A DNA stretch of 64,000 nt, taken from positions 34,755 to 98,754 of the forward strand of contig NZ_JAGIKZ010000014.1 in the NCBI RefSeq assembly GCF_017874625.1, read 5' to 3'. Position 1 is the first letter of the stretch. Every line of letters begins with the position of its first letter. Under the pieces are notes generated by a model, which did not search any database, had not been told where the DNA came from, and was given only the letters and a program-made list of their open reading frames with translations. A program made the translations under genes and the position numbers. Shown one piece after another: positions 8,228 through 17,864 of this stretch. This stretch comes from Cytobacillus eiseniae (GTDB lineage: Bacteria; Bacillota; Bacilli; Bacillales; Cytobacillaceae).

Positions 8228-10834
8228 TTAATTGTAAGTATATTGAATTGATGCTTGTGCACCTGCTTTATCAACAGTAATATCAACTGTGCCAGCAGTT
8301 TCGGCTGCAGGCATTGATATACGGATTCGATTAGCTGCCAAGTAAGTATACTTCACTTCTTGACCATTAACCGTAACAGTCATTGAATTACTAAAGTTTG
8401 TCCCATATATCGTAACCGAATTTCCACCTTTTACAGAGCCGCTTGTTGAAGAAAGACTGGTAACTGTAATAGGTATAGGTGTGTAATGATAGCTGTCATT
8501 TAGGATAAATTCCTGTAAATCTGGATTAACGACTTTTACTGATATTAAACCAGTAACTGAAGAAACTGGAGTTTTTACTTGAATCTCTGTATCAGTAATA
8601 GAAACAATTGTAGCTGCCCTATCACCAAAATATACTTTAATCCCCTTTTTAAAATTATAACCTGAGATAGTAATTGATTCATTTCCAGCAACTGTTCCAG
8701 AACTACTAGAAAGTGATGTTATGCTAGGTGATGGATCCATAACTGGCTCAGTATATGTGAAACCCCCTACTAAAATGGCAGATTGCCCATCAGGATTTAC
8801 TAATTTTACATCAACTGTCTTAGCTTGGGTACTAATAGGGATTTTAATTCGGACTTTACTATTTGTAACAAAATCCATAACGATTTCTTCATCACCAAGA
8901 TATACTTTAGCAGAAGAAGAAATATTTTTTCCGAATAAGTATACTGTTTTTTGTTCTCCAGTTAATGCAGCAGCATCAGATAAATTGCTAATCTCTGGTG
9001 CAGGCGTTGGAGGTGGTGCTAAATATTCATAAGCATTCACTAATTCAGAAGAAGAACCATCCGGGTTTTCGGCTTTAACCATAACAAAACCTTCAGATAC
9101 TGCTTCAGGGACATTAACTCGAATTTTACTTGAATTTGCATAGTAGTTTACAACGGCTTCTTTATCTCCAAAATAAACTTTAACATTTCTGTCAAAATTT
9201 GCACCAAATAGATAAACAGACTCTCCTCCTGTTAATTTACCAGAATTAGCTGAAAGGCTATCTAGTTGAATGATTGGCGGAGGAGGAGGTGTCAAATACG
9301 TATATGCATTTGCATGTTCCACTTCTGTGCCATCAGGGTTAACTACTTTTACATCAACTGTGCCATCTATTAGTGAAGCTGGAACAGTTGCATAGAGCTT
9401 GCTTGTAGTAGAAAACTGTGTTACTGCTTCAATTCCATTAATAAACACTTTTGCTCCGTTCATGTAATTTGAACCGATTACAGTAACTCTATTTCCGCCA
9501 GTCATTTCACCTTCTGCAGGAGAAATAGATGTAATTGTAGGATCGGCATAATATTGAAAGTTGCCTAGAGCAAATTGGCCATCAATATTTAATACTTTAA
9601 CTTCTACTAATCCTTGTGCTCCAACAGGTGTGGTGACTACTATCTCATTAGGAGTTTCCGAAATAACGGTAGCTTGATTAGTACCAAAGTATACTTTTGC
9701 ACCCGGTAAGAAGTTCTTCCCAGTTATGGTGACTGTCTCTCCACCAGTCGTTAATCCCTTCTCAGGATTAATTGAAGAAATAACCGGTTTTGGGTTAAGG
9801 ACCGCAATAGAAGGGTTTACAGTATCTAATGAATAGCTAGTTTTCTGGTGATCCTCAAAAACTGTTGATGTCTTTCCTAAAGGATATTTTCCTGCTTGTG
9901 TAGTATTCTTTGCGCGAATTTGATAAGTAAATGTAAGTTCTTTTGATTTTAATTCCTGTACATCCCATTCTAATGTGTTTCCATTAACGGTAGGCTTTGG
10001 AATGTTATTATCATATGAACCAGGAACGATTTCAAATTCAGGTGAAACGGTGTCAGTTATTTGCACATTATATGCGCTTGCTAATCCAATTTCCTCTACA
10101 ATTTTCTTGTATACATCAGATAAACCAACTGAACCTAGTACAAAATGATGGTGGTCTGCTGATGTAGACATATCTTCTAATAATTTGTTTGGTGCACTTG
10201 CAGCTGGGTCTTCATTGGGACCTAATAAAGCAATCGAATAAAAGATAATCCCTGCATCTTTAGCAGCCTTAGCACTTGCAAGTGCATCAGGAGTACTATT
10301 TGCAGCACCATCTGTAAGAATTACGATGGTTGGCTGTGCATCAGGGCGATGATTTGCAAGCATAGCGGTAGCTTTTCTTACAGCATCTCCCGTATTCGTG
10401 CTTCCCGCAAGTTGGATCGTATCCACATAAGCCTTTGCAGCTGCTGCATCAGTTGTTAATGGGTAGGAAGATGCATTGTCGCTGAAATCAACAATACCCA
10501 CTTGATGTTTAGTTAGATCCATTAAATCAATAAATTCCTTCGTTGCATTTTTGGCTGCAGTTAAGCGATTGTCACTTTGCATACTTCCAGATTTATCAAC
10601 AATTAGAATAACATCATTTGGTCTAACAATTGTGGAATCTTTTGGGGTTCCTTTAATTGATAATGTTACATTTGCAATATCGTTTTCTACCAAACTATTA
10701 ACATCAACTGTCTTTGTGATCTTCATTAAATCACTTCCAGAAGGTGTTGCTGCATTTGTAGAGTATGGTAGAATGAAGCTGAATAAAAGAGCTACAACTA
10801 GAAGTGTAGTTCTTATGTAATGCTGCCTTTTCAT
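8228..10834 (-). CDS. Secreted VWA-domain protein with six IPT/TIG domains
   Basis: This 868-aa protein has a signal peptide (hydrophobic residues 9-24, likely cut after STNA at 28). A von Willebrand A domain spans about residues 74-250, with the metal site DKSGS at 80-84 and ILTDGAAN. A DUF11-like segment is followed by six IPT/TIG repeats from about residue 345 to the end, each with a TGGE.VTI.G.NF / KVYFG..... / VKVVNPDG pattern. There is no LPXTG motif or C-terminal membrane segment. The VWA and Ig-like repeats suggest adhesion. A sigma-D-like promoter and the position between maf and the leg genes suggest a motility-linked surface protein; that link is inference. Confidence 0.82.
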   Translation of the reverse strand: MKRQHYIRTTLLVVALLFSFILPYSTNAATPSGSDLMKITKTVDVNSLVENDIANVTLSIKGTPKDSTIVRPNDVILIVDKSGSMQSDNRLTAAKNATKEFIDLMDLTKHQVGIVDFSDNASSYPLTTDAAAAKAYVDTIQLAGSTNTGDAVRKATAMLANHRPDAQPTIVILTDGAANSTPDALASAKAAKDAGIIFYSIALLGPNEDPAASAPNKLLEDMSTSADHHHFVLGSVGLSDVYKKIVEEIGLASAYNVQITDTVSPEFEIVPGSYDNNIPKPTVNGNTLEWDVQELKSKELTFTYQIRAKNTTQAGKYPLGKTSTVFEDHQKTSYSLDTVNPSIAVLNPKPVISSINPEKGLTTGGETVTITGKNFLPGAKVYFGTNQATVISETPNEIVVTTPVGAQGLVEVKVLNIDGQFALGNFQYYADPTITSISPAEGEMTGGNRVTVIGSNYMNGAKVFINGIEAVTQFSTTSKLYATVPASLIDGTVDVKVVNPDGTEVEHANAYTYLTPPPPPIIQLDSLSANSGKLTGGESVYLFGANFDRNVKVYFGDKEAVVNYYANSSKIRVNVPEAVSEGFVMVKAENPDGSSSELVNAYEYLAPPPTPAPEISNLSDAAALTGEQKTVYLFGKNISSSAKVYLGDEEIVMDFVTNSKVRIKIPISTQAKTVDVKLVNPDGQSAILVGGFTYTEPVMDPSPSITSLSSSSGTVAGNESITISGYNFKKGIKVYFGDRAATIVSITDTEIQVKTPVSSVTGLISVKVVNPDLQEFILNDSYHYTPIPITVTSLSSTSGSVKGGNSVTIYGTNFSNSMTVTVNGQEVKYTYLAANRIRISMPAAETAGTVDITVDKAGAQASIQYTYN

Positions 10835-10873
10835 TAAATTCCCACCTTTTATAGTATTTTCTAACCATTTATT

Positions 10874-10899
10874 ATATCGTCAAAAATTGGGATAGTTTA
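10874..10899 (-). promoter_or_regulatory. Sigma-D-like promoter of the VWA/TIG gene
   Basis: Read on the minus strand: TAAA (10899-10896), a 14-nt spacer, GACGATAT (10881-10874). Only one base differs from the consensus -10 GCCGATAT. It lies 40 nt upstream of the start codon. A sigma-A element cannot be excluded because TATAAT overlaps the same stretch. Confidence 0.6.
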
Positions 10900-10967
10900 A
10901 TGGAAAAGGCGGAAAAATATGTATGGTGTTTTACAAATTTTTATATGTTGTAAAGGAGTTTTAAATA

Positions 10968-11972
10968 ATGAGAGCAAAAAAGGTATTAATTACAGGGGCA
11001 GATGGATTTATTGGTTCTCATTTAACAGAGGAATTAGTGAGGCAAGGATATGATGTGAAAGCATTTGTATACTATAACTCATTTAACTCATGGGGATGGT
11101 TAGATTCATCACCAGATCAAATAAAAAATGAGATAGAGATCTTTGCAGGGGATATTCGTGATCCGCATGGGGTAAAAGCAGCGATGAATGGGTGTGAAAT
11201 TGTACTTCACTTAGCTTCTCTTATAGCTATACCTTATTCCTATCACTCTCCAGATACTTACGTTGATACGAATATTAAAGGAACTCTCAATGTTTTGCAG
11301 GCTGTTAGGGATTTGGGTATTTCTAAAGTAGTCCATACATCAACAAGTGAAGTGTACGGAACAGCAAAATATATTCCCATTGATGAAGAGCATCCATTAC
11401 AAGGTCAATCGCCTTATTCTGCTTCAAAAATTGGTGCGGATCAAATGGCATTATCATTCTATCGGTCATTTGAGACACCTGTTTCAATTATCCGTCCGTT
11501 TAATACATATGGACCAAGACAATCGGCGCGTGCAGTCATACCAACAATTATTACACAGCTTGCCTCTGGCAAAGAGAAAATTAAACTTGGTGCATTAAGC
11601 CCTACTAGAGATTTTAATTATGTGAAGGATACCGTAAGCGGATTTATCGCGGTTATGAATAATGCAAAATCAATTGGCGAAGTTATTAATATCGGGAGCA
11701 ACTATGAAGTTTCTATTGGTGAAACAGCGGAAGCCATTGCGGAAGTGATGGGGAAAAAGGTAAAAATTGAAACAGATGAAATTCGCTTGCGTCCAGAAAA
11801 GAGCGAGGTAGAGAGATTATGGGCAGATAACCAAAAAGCAAGAGAATTGCTTGGTTGGGAGCCATTATATGGTGGAATGGACGGATTTAAGCATGGTTTG
11901 AAAGAAACGGCTGATTGGTTTATGAATCTTAAGAATTTATCTCAATATAAGGCAGATGTATACAATATATGA
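10968..11972 (+). CDS. legB: LegB, NAD-dependent sugar-nucleotide 4,6-dehydratase
   Basis: This 334-aa extended short-chain dehydrogenase catalyses the first committed step of legionaminic acid synthesis (4,6-dehydration of GDP- or UDP-GlcNAc). Visible are the NAD-binding GADGFIGSHL near residue 10, TSTSEVYG, and the catalytic Tyr-Lys pair in SPYSASKIGAD. The sequence closely resembles the LegB family. It overlaps legC by 4 nt (ATGA). It starts the seven-gene leg operon; AAGGAG precedes the ATG. Confidence 0.88.
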   Translation: MRAKKVLITGADGFIGSHLTEELVRQGYDVKAFVYYNSFNSWGWLDSSPDQIKNEIEIFAGDIRDPHGVKAAMNGCEIVLHLASLIAIPYSYHSPDTYVDTNIKGTLNVLQAVRDLGISKVVHTSTSEVYGTAKYIPIDEEHPLQGQSPYSASKIGADQMALSFYRSFETPVSIIRPFNTYGPRQSARAVIPTIITQLASGKEKIKLGALSPTRDFNYVKDTVSGFIAVMNNAKSIGEVINIGSNYEVSIGETAEAIAEVMGKKVKIETDEIRLRPEKSEVERLWADNQKARELLGWEPLYGGMDGFKHGLKETADWFMNLKNLSQYKADVYNI

Positions 11973-13132
11973 GTAGTGAGTGGCAGGGAATAGTGCAAAG
12001 TATAAAAGAGATTTATGGCAATAAAGAATTTATCCCTTTACATGAGCCTACTTTCGATGAAAAAGAGATTGAGTATGTGACAGACTGTATTCGAACGGGA
12101 TGGGTATCATCTGTTGGGAAATATGTCGATGAATTTGAAAAGAGGCTTGCAGAATATACAGGGGTGAAACGTGCGGTTGCTGTTGTTAACGGTACTGCTG
12201 CTCTCCACATTGCACTTAAAGTTGCTGGGGTACAAGCGAATGATGAAGTTTTTATGCCGGCGCTGACATTTATCGCAACAGCAAATGCGGTTTCTTATCT
12301 GCAGGCAGTTCCACATTTTGTTGATGTTTCAGAACAAACATTAGGAATGGATCCGGTAAAGCTTGAAGAACATATTCGTGAAATTGGTGAAATGAAGAAT
12401 GGCCACCTTATTAATAGACTAACTGGACGTGTCATTCGTGCAGTCGTTCCAATGCATACATTTGGTCATCCTGCTGCTCTTGATGAATTAATAGATGTCT
12501 GTAATCGTTACAATCTTGTACTTGTCGAAGATGCAGCAGAATCATTAGGCTCTTTCTATAAAGGGAAGCATACAGGGGGATTTGGTGCGGTCAGTGCACT
12601 CAGCTTTAATGGCAATAAAATTATGACAACGGGTGGAGGAGGAGCAATCTTAACGAATGATGAGAAATTAGCAGACTATGCAAAGCACATTACAACAACA
12701 GCTAAAATCCCCCATTCTTGGGAATATTGTCATGATGAAGTAGCTTTTAACTATCGGATGCCAAATATTAATGCTGCTTTAGGATGTGCACAACTTGAGA
12801 AGATGGATAAGTTTATCCTTTCTAAGAGAAATCTAACACAGAGATATCAAAATTTATTTGAAACAATAGAAGGAGTCACAGTATTTACTGAACCTTCTTT
12901 TGGGACGAGTAATTATTGGCTGCAAACCATTGTATTGGATACTGAGAAACATAACAGGGATGCAGTGCTTGAAATCTTAAACAGCGAAGGAGTAATGACT
13001 AGACCGATATGGATACCAATGAATAAATTGATGCCGTACAAAGACTTCCCAGTAGGTAATTTATCAGTGACCAATGAGCTAAACGATAAAATCATTAATA
13101 TTCCATCTACACCAATAAGGAAAGACAGATAA
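11969..13132 (+). CDS. legC: LegC-family PLP aminotransferase
   Basis: This 387-aa DegT/DnrJ/EryC1-type aminotransferase adds the 4-amino group to the 4-keto sugar made by LegB. The PLP-binding lysine lies in SFNGNKIMTTGGGG (about residue 215). VNGTAALHIAL and VEDAAESLGSFYKG are further cofactor-pocket motifs. The C-terminal KIINIPST is typical of LegC. It overlaps legB and is followed by legG after one base. Confidence 0.88.
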   Translation: MSSEWQGIVQSIKEIYGNKEFIPLHEPTFDEKEIEYVTDCIRTGWVSSVGKYVDEFEKRLAEYTGVKRAVAVVNGTAALHIALKVAGVQANDEVFMPALTFIATANAVSYLQAVPHFVDVSEQTLGMDPVKLEEHIREIGEMKNGHLINRLTGRVIRAVVPMHTFGHPAALDELIDVCNRYNLVLVEDAAESLGSFYKGKHTGGFGAVSALSFNGNKIMTTGGGGAILTNDEKLADYAKHITTTAKIPHSWEYCHDEVAFNYRMPNINAALGCAQLEKMDKFILSKRNLTQRYQNLFETIEGVTVFTEPSFGTSNYWLQTIVLDTEKHNRDAVLEILNSEGVMTRPIWIPMNKLMPYKDFPVGNLSVTNELNDKIINIPSTPIRKDR

Positions 13133-13133
13133 T

Positions 13134-14264
13134 ATGAACAAACGCAAAATTTGTGTTGTCACCGGAACTAGGGCAGAATATGGATTGTTGTATTGGTTGA
13201 TGAAAGAAATCCAAGCAGATAATGAATTGGAATTACAGTTAATTGTTACGGGAATGCATCTATCTCCTGAATTTGGGTTGACCTATCAGCTGATTGAGAA
13301 AGATGGATTTGTCATTGATGAGAAAGTGGAAATGCTTCTGTCATCAGACACCCCTGTTGGTGTAGTGAAATCGATGGGACTTGCAACAATCGGATTTTCG
13401 GATGCACTTGACCGATTGGAGCCAGATGTACTTGTGATTTTGGGTGATCGATTTGAAATGCTAGGTGTGTCACAAGTGGCATTAATTATGGGCATCCCAA
13501 TTGCACATTTACATGGTGGAGAGTTAACATTCGGAGCATATGATGACTCGATTCGTCATGCGATTACGAAAATGGCGACATGGCACTTTACCAGTACTAA
13601 TGAACATAGAAAGCGTGTGATACAACTTGGTGAATCACCGAATCGAGTTTGGAATGTTGGAGCATTAGGAATTGAGAACATTTTGAGATTGCCACTTTTA
13701 TCAAAGGATGAGTTATACACACAGTTAAATCTCGATAAAAACAAATCACTTTTTCTTATTACCTATCACCCTGAAACGAATGGAGATGGGGAAGGGGTAT
13801 ATTCGTTGCTATCAGCATTAAATGGATATTCCAATATGAATCTTGTCTTTACAAAGTCCAATGCGGATAATGGTGGTAGAATTATAAATAAGGCAATAGA
13901 AAGGTATACTGCACAAAATGAACATGCCCATTTGTTTGATTCGCTAGGGCAATTGCGCTATTTAAGTGCAGTGAAACATGCAGATGCTGTCATTGGTAAT
14001 TCTTCTAGTGGACTTATTGAAGTACCATATCTTCAGTCTCCTACTGTGAATTGTGGGAATCGGCAGGCTGGGAGACAAAGACCATCCTCCGTTTTTGATA
14101 CTGAGTTAAATGAAGAATCTATTAGAAGCGGCATTGAAAAAGCTCTGCAATTTAATAAAGCTTATGAACAGATTTTTGGTGACGGAAATGTTTCTCATAA
14201 GATAGTGGACATTCTCAAAGAAGTGCCTTCCTATTGGATTCAGAAGGGGTTTTATGACTTATGA
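13134..14264 (+). CDS. legG: LegG, hydrolysing NDP-sugar 2-epimerase (NeuC family)
   Basis: This 376-aa enzyme removes the nucleotide and inverts C2 to give the 2,4-diacetamido-2,4,6-trideoxymannose substrate of LegI. Family motifs are VTGTRAEYGLLYWL at the N-terminus, LVILGDRFEML, PIAHLHGGELTFGAYDD and the C-terminal GNSSSGLIEVPYLQSPTVN. Two Rossmann domains of a GT-B-like fold are expected. It overlaps the next gene by 4 nt. Position between legC and the NeuB-type synthase supports legionaminate rather than sialate synthesis. Confidence 0.87.
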   Translation: MNKRKICVVTGTRAEYGLLYWLMKEIQADNELELQLIVTGMHLSPEFGLTYQLIEKDGFVIDEKVEMLLSSDTPVGVVKSMGLATIGFSDALDRLEPDVLVILGDRFEMLGVSQVALIMGIPIAHLHGGELTFGAYDDSIRHAITKMATWHFTSTNEHRKRVIQLGESPNRVWNVGALGIENILRLPLLSKDELYTQLNLDKNKSLFLITYHPETNGDGEGVYSLLSALNGYSNMNLVFTKSNADNGGRIINKAIERYTAQNEHAHLFDSLGQLRYLSAVKHADAVIGNSSSGLIEVPYLQSPTVNCGNRQAGRQRPSSVFDTELNEESIRSGIEKALQFNKAYEQIFGDGNVSHKIVDILKEVPSYWIQKGFYDL

Positions 14265-15340
14265 ATAAACATACACACATAATTGCCGAAGCGGGTGTGA
14301 ATCATAATGGTTCACTTGAGCTTGCTTTTGCTTTAGTAGATGCAGCGGTAGAAGCTGGTGCAGATGCAGTGAAGTTTCAAACCTTTAAGACAGAGAATCT
14401 TGTAACGAAAAAGGCAAAGCAGGCTGCTTATCAGGTAAATAATATTGGGGAAGAAACGTCACAATTTGCCATGTTGAAGAAATTGGAACTTTCTTATTAC
14501 GAGTTTGTGCGGCTTAAATCATACTGTGATGAAAAAAATATAGAATTTCTATCGACACCTTTTGATCGAGAAAGTGTTGACTTTTTGGTAGATGACTTAG
14601 GGATTCTTACAGTGAAAATTCCATCAGGTGAATTAACAAATGCGCCGTTCGTTCATTACATTGCAACAAAACGAAAGCCAATTATTTTATCCACAGGTAT
14701 GGCAACGATGGAAGATATCCATGAAGCTTTGTCTTTTATGGCATACGGTCTAGCCTATCCAGATAAACAAGTGGAAATGGAGGCTATTCAGGAATTTTAT
14801 CATTCGGCAGAAGCGAAGAAGTGGTTAAAGGACTATGTAACGATTTTACAATGTACAACTGAGTATCCAACGCCGTACTCCGATATTAATTTACGGGTGA
14901 TGGACCAATTAAAAAAAGATCTTCAAGTTAATGTTGGTTTTTCTGATCATTCAGAAGGTATTTATGTTCCGATTGCTGCAGTAGCCCTTGGTGCCAGAGT
15001 GATTGAGAAGCATTTTACCATTAGTCGCCTTTTGCCAGGTCCAGATCATCGTGCTTCTTTAGATCCAGATGAATTATCGGAAATGGTAAGAGGGATTCGC
15101 ATCATTGAGCAGTCGTTAGGAAATGGTGATAAGAAGCCGACGATGAGTGAGCAGCGTAACCAAACAGCTGCACGTAAAAGCTTAGTGGCTGCAATGGCGA
15201 TTGAAGTAGGAGAAATGTTTACGGAAGAAAATGTAACTATTAAACGTCCAGGCTGTGGCATGTCTCCTTCTCAGTATTGGACAATAATTGGAAAGAAAGC
15301 ATCTAAGAGTTATGAAGAGGATGAGCTCATTGGCGAATAA
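14261..15340 (+). CDS. legI: LegI, nonulosonate synthase (NeuB family)
   Basis: This 359-aa enzyme condenses phosphoenolpyruvate with the 6-carbon sugar to form the nine-carbon acid. The N-terminal TIM barrel includes AEAGVNHNGSLELA and DAVKFQTFK, then FLSTPFD and KIPSGELTNAPF. VNVGFSDHSEG and IEKHFTI are also typical. The C-terminal residues from about 290 form an antifreeze-like SAF domain (KSLVAAMAIEVGE ... KRPGCGMSP). Sequence cannot distinguish legionaminic from related acids with certainty; the gene set favours legionaminic acid. Confidence 0.88.
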   Translation: MNKHTHIIAEAGVNHNGSLELAFALVDAAVEAGADAVKFQTFKTENLVTKKAKQAAYQVNNIGEETSQFAMLKKLELSYYEFVRLKSYCDEKNIEFLSTPFDRESVDFLVDDLGILTVKIPSGELTNAPFVHYIATKRKPIILSTGMATMEDIHEALSFMAYGLAYPDKQVEMEAIQEFYHSAEAKKWLKDYVTILQCTTEYPTPYSDINLRVMDQLKKDLQVNVGFSDHSEGIYVPIAAVALGARVIEKHFTISRLLPGPDHRASLDPDELSEMVRGIRIIEQSLGNGDKKPTMSEQRNQTAARKSLVAAMAIEVGEMFTEENVTIKRPGCGMSPSQYWTIIGKKASKSYEEDELIGE

Positions 15341-15956
15341 ACCAGTTATTTTGATTGGGAATGGTGGGCATGCGTCTGTACTAACAGAAATTTTACTGCA
15401 GCAAAACTGCCCTATTATTGGTTTTACAGCACCAGAAAATCAGGAAAATCGTTTCAAGATCCCTTATATTGGCACAGATGATGTCATTGATTTCTATAAT
15501 CAGAAGGATATTAACCTTGTACTTGGTTTAGGTTCAATAACTGTTTCAACGGTAAGGGCAAAAATGTTTCAATTATTTAAAGAAAAAGGATACACTTTTT
15601 CTTCTGTTATACACCAAAGTGCAGTCATTTCTCAATATTGCATGTTAGGAGAAGGAGTGCAAGTAATGGCAGGAACTGTAATTGAAGCTTTTGTGGAAAT
15701 TGCCGATAATACTATTATAAATACCTCTTCTAGCATTAATCATGACTGTCGCATCGGGAAGCATTGTCATATAGCACCAAGTACGACGCTATCAGGCAAT
15801 GTAACCGTGGGTGATCTTACACATATCGGTACAGGGTCGACAGTCATCCAAAATGTTCAGATTGGTAGTCAAGTATTAATTGGTGCTGGATCGCTTGTGC
15901 TTCGGACTATAGGAGATAATAGCAAAGCTTTCGGGGTGCCTGCTAAGGAAGTGTAG
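15330..15956 (+). CDS. legH: LegH/NeuD-like sugar O- or N-acyltransferase
   Basis: This 208-aa protein belongs to the PglD/NeuD group: an N-terminal Rossmann-like part (VILIGNGGHASVLTEIL) and a C-terminal left-handed beta-helix of hexapeptide repeats (residues about 90-200). It is expected to acetylate the 4-amino sugar in the legionaminate route. The start is ambiguous. TTG 15330 has AAGAGG 9 nt upstream; ATG codons at 15312 and 15321 are in frame but lack well-placed sites. All overlap the end of legI. Confidence 0.75.
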   Translation: MANKPVILIGNGGHASVLTEILLQQNCPIIGFTAPENQENRFKIPYIGTDDVIDFYNQKDINLVLGLGSITVSTVRAKMFQLFKEKGYTFSSVIHQSAVISQYCMLGEGVQVMAGTVIEAFVEIADNTIINTSSSINHDCRIGKHCHIAPSTTLSGNVTVGDLTHIGTGSTVIQNVQIGSQVLIGAGSLVLRTIGDNSKAFGVPAKEV

Positions 15957-17012
15957 ATGATGGAAAACTGGAAAGATATATTGATTACTCCTCATACATC
16001 TATTATGAAAACGATGAAAATAATTGATGAGACTACCTTGCAATTTGCTGTTGTTGTTGATGAATATACTCATATATTAGGGACAGTAACTGATGGTGAT
16101 ATTCGGCGCGGGTTATTGAAAGGGTTGTCTTTAGACACATCGATTCAAGAAGTTATGAATGATCTACCTGTGTATGAACAAATAGGTAAGAAACGATTAT
16201 ATTATTATGAATTGATGAAAAAGCTAAAACTGAAACAATTACCGATTGTGAATCAGGAAAAGCAGATTCAAGATATTCTTTTTTTAGATGATGCAGAACA
16301 ACAAGCATTTCAAAAAAAAAATACGGTTATTTTAATGGCAGGTGGTCTTGGGACAAGGCTCCGGCCTTTGACCGATCATGTACCAAAGCCCATGTTGAAA
16401 GTGGGGGACAAGCCCATTTTGGAAACAATTATCGATAGTTTTAAAGGTTTTGGTTTTACTAATTTTATTTTATCGGTGAATTATAAGAAAGATATGATTA
16501 AAGATTATTTTCAGGATGGTAGACATCTTGGTGTAAATATATCGTATATAGAAGAAACAAAAAGACTTGGAACAGCAGGAGCCTTATCACTTTTATCAGA
16601 CAAGCCAGGTCATCCCTTTTTTGTCATGAATGGTGATCTCTTGACAAAAATTAATTATGATCAACTGCTAAACTTTCATAATGAAACGAATTCAGCTGCA
16701 ACGATGTGTGTTCGTGAGTATGAGTATCAAATTCCATATGGTGTTTTAGCAACAGAGAATCATCGTCTTCTATCGATTGAAGAGAAACCGATTCATAAAA
16801 GCTTTGTCAATGCTGGTATTTACGTATTGAGTCCAGATGTCCTGAAATCTGTTCCTCAAAATGAATTTTTTGATATGCCAGACTTATTTAAACAGTTGAT
16901 GAATGAACAACAAGAAGTTTCGGCTTTTCCATTGAGAGAGTACTGGCTTGATATTGGCCGTATGGATGATTACGAAAAGGCCAATTATGAATTCAGCGGA
17001 GGCTTTTTATGA
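15957..17012 (+). CDS. ptmE: PtmE-like nucleotidyltransferase with N-terminal CBS pair
   Basis: This 351-aa protein has two CBS motifs (residues about 1-115; VTDGDIRRGLL, LPIVNQE) and then a sugar-phosphate nucleotidyltransferase domain starting at ILMAGGLGTRLRPLTDHVPKPML. FVMNGDLLT is the metal-site region. In Campylobacter jejuni, PtmE of the same architecture is the glucosamine-1-phosphate guanylyltransferase feeding the GDP-linked legionaminate pathway. Its presence here argues that this pathway also uses GDP-sugars. It overlaps legF by 4 nt. Confidence 0.8.
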   Translation: MMENWKDILITPHTSIMKTMKIIDETTLQFAVVVDEYTHILGTVTDGDIRRGLLKGLSLDTSIQEVMNDLPVYEQIGKKRLYYYELMKKLKLKQLPIVNQEKQIQDILFLDDAEQQAFQKKNTVILMAGGLGTRLRPLTDHVPKPMLKVGDKPILETIIDSFKGFGFTNFILSVNYKKDMIKDYFQDGRHLGVNISYIEETKRLGTAGALSLLSDKPGHPFFVMNGDLLTKINYDQLLNFHNETNSAATMCVREYEYQIPYGVLATENHRLLSIEEKPIHKSFVNAGIYVLSPDVLKSVPQNEFFDMPDLFKQLMNEQQEVSAFPLREYWLDIGRMDDYEKANYEFSGGFL

Positions 17013-17692
17013 TACAGGATAAAAAAGTATTAGCAATCATTCCAGCACGAGGTGGCTCTAAAGGGGTGCCACGAAAAAACATTCGTAGTTTAGCTGGTAA
17101 GCCATTAATTGCATGGACTATTGATGAAGCAAAGAAATCAAAATATATTGATAGACTTATACTATCTTCTGAAGATGAGGAAATCATCGAAATTGCAAAA
17201 TATTATGGGTGTGAAGTACCATTTGTACGACCATCTAACCTTGCAGAAGATACAACACCAGGGATTGACCCGGTAATCCATGCTTTGAGTATTTTACCAA
17301 ATTACGAATATGTTGTAGTACTTCAGCCGACTTCACCATTAAGGAGTGCAGAAGATATTGACGGGAGCATAGAACAACTTCTGGTTTCAGGTACTCCTGC
17401 ATGTGTTAGTGTCACAGAACCTGGTAAATCGCCATACTGGATGTATACGTTGCAGGATAATAATATTTTAAAACCATTAATATATAATGAAGAAGCAATT
17501 GTAAGGAGACAGGAACTACCTATAACCTATGCTTTAAATGGGGCGATTTATGTTGCAGAGACAAAGTGGCTTAATGAAAGCAGAACTTTTTTATCTAATG
17601 ATACTACGGCATATATAATGCCAAGAAATAGATCTTACGATATTGACACAGAGGAAGACTTTATGTTTTGTGAGTGGATTAAAAATAAGTGA
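17009..17692 (+). CDS. legF: LegF, CMP-nonulosonate cytidylyltransferase (NeuA family)
   Basis: This 227-aa enzyme activates the nonulosonic acid with CTP to the CMP-sugar used by Maf. The nucleotide-binding IIPARGGSKGVPRKNI lies at residues 9-24. VVLQPTSPLRSAEDID and the C-terminal DIDTEEDF complete the signature. It is the last gene of the leg operon and is followed about 70 nt later by a terminator. Confidence 0.9.
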   Translation: MIQDKKVLAIIPARGGSKGVPRKNIRSLAGKPLIAWTIDEAKKSKYIDRLILSSEDEEIIEIAKYYGCEVPFVRPSNLAEDTTPGIDPVIHALSILPNYEYVVVLQPTSPLRSAEDIDGSIEQLLVSGTPACVSVTEPGKSPYWMYTLQDNNILKPLIYNEEAIVRRQELPITYALNGAIYVAETKWLNESRTFLSNDTTAYIMPRNRSYDIDTEEDFMFCEWIKNK

Positions 17693-17760
17693 GGAGTATC
17701 CGCCCTTAAATTTGGTTTTATTAAAGGAATTATAAATTTATAATATTTGAAAAAAATTAG

Positions 17761-17816
17761 AAAGATGGTGTGGCAAAAGTCTATATTAAATTGACCTTTG
17801 ATACACCATCTTTTTT
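17761..17816 (+). terminator. Terminator of the leg operon
   Basis: AAAGATGGTGT at 17761-17771 pairs with ACACCATCTTT at 17803-17813, with a further CAAA/TTTG helix inside and a T run at the end. The A tract on the left lets it also serve the second flagellin gene converging from the right. Confidence 0.85.
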
Positions 17817-17864
17817 AAAATTGGGAAAGCTAATACCTTTATTTTTTCTAGAAGAGACTGGTTT

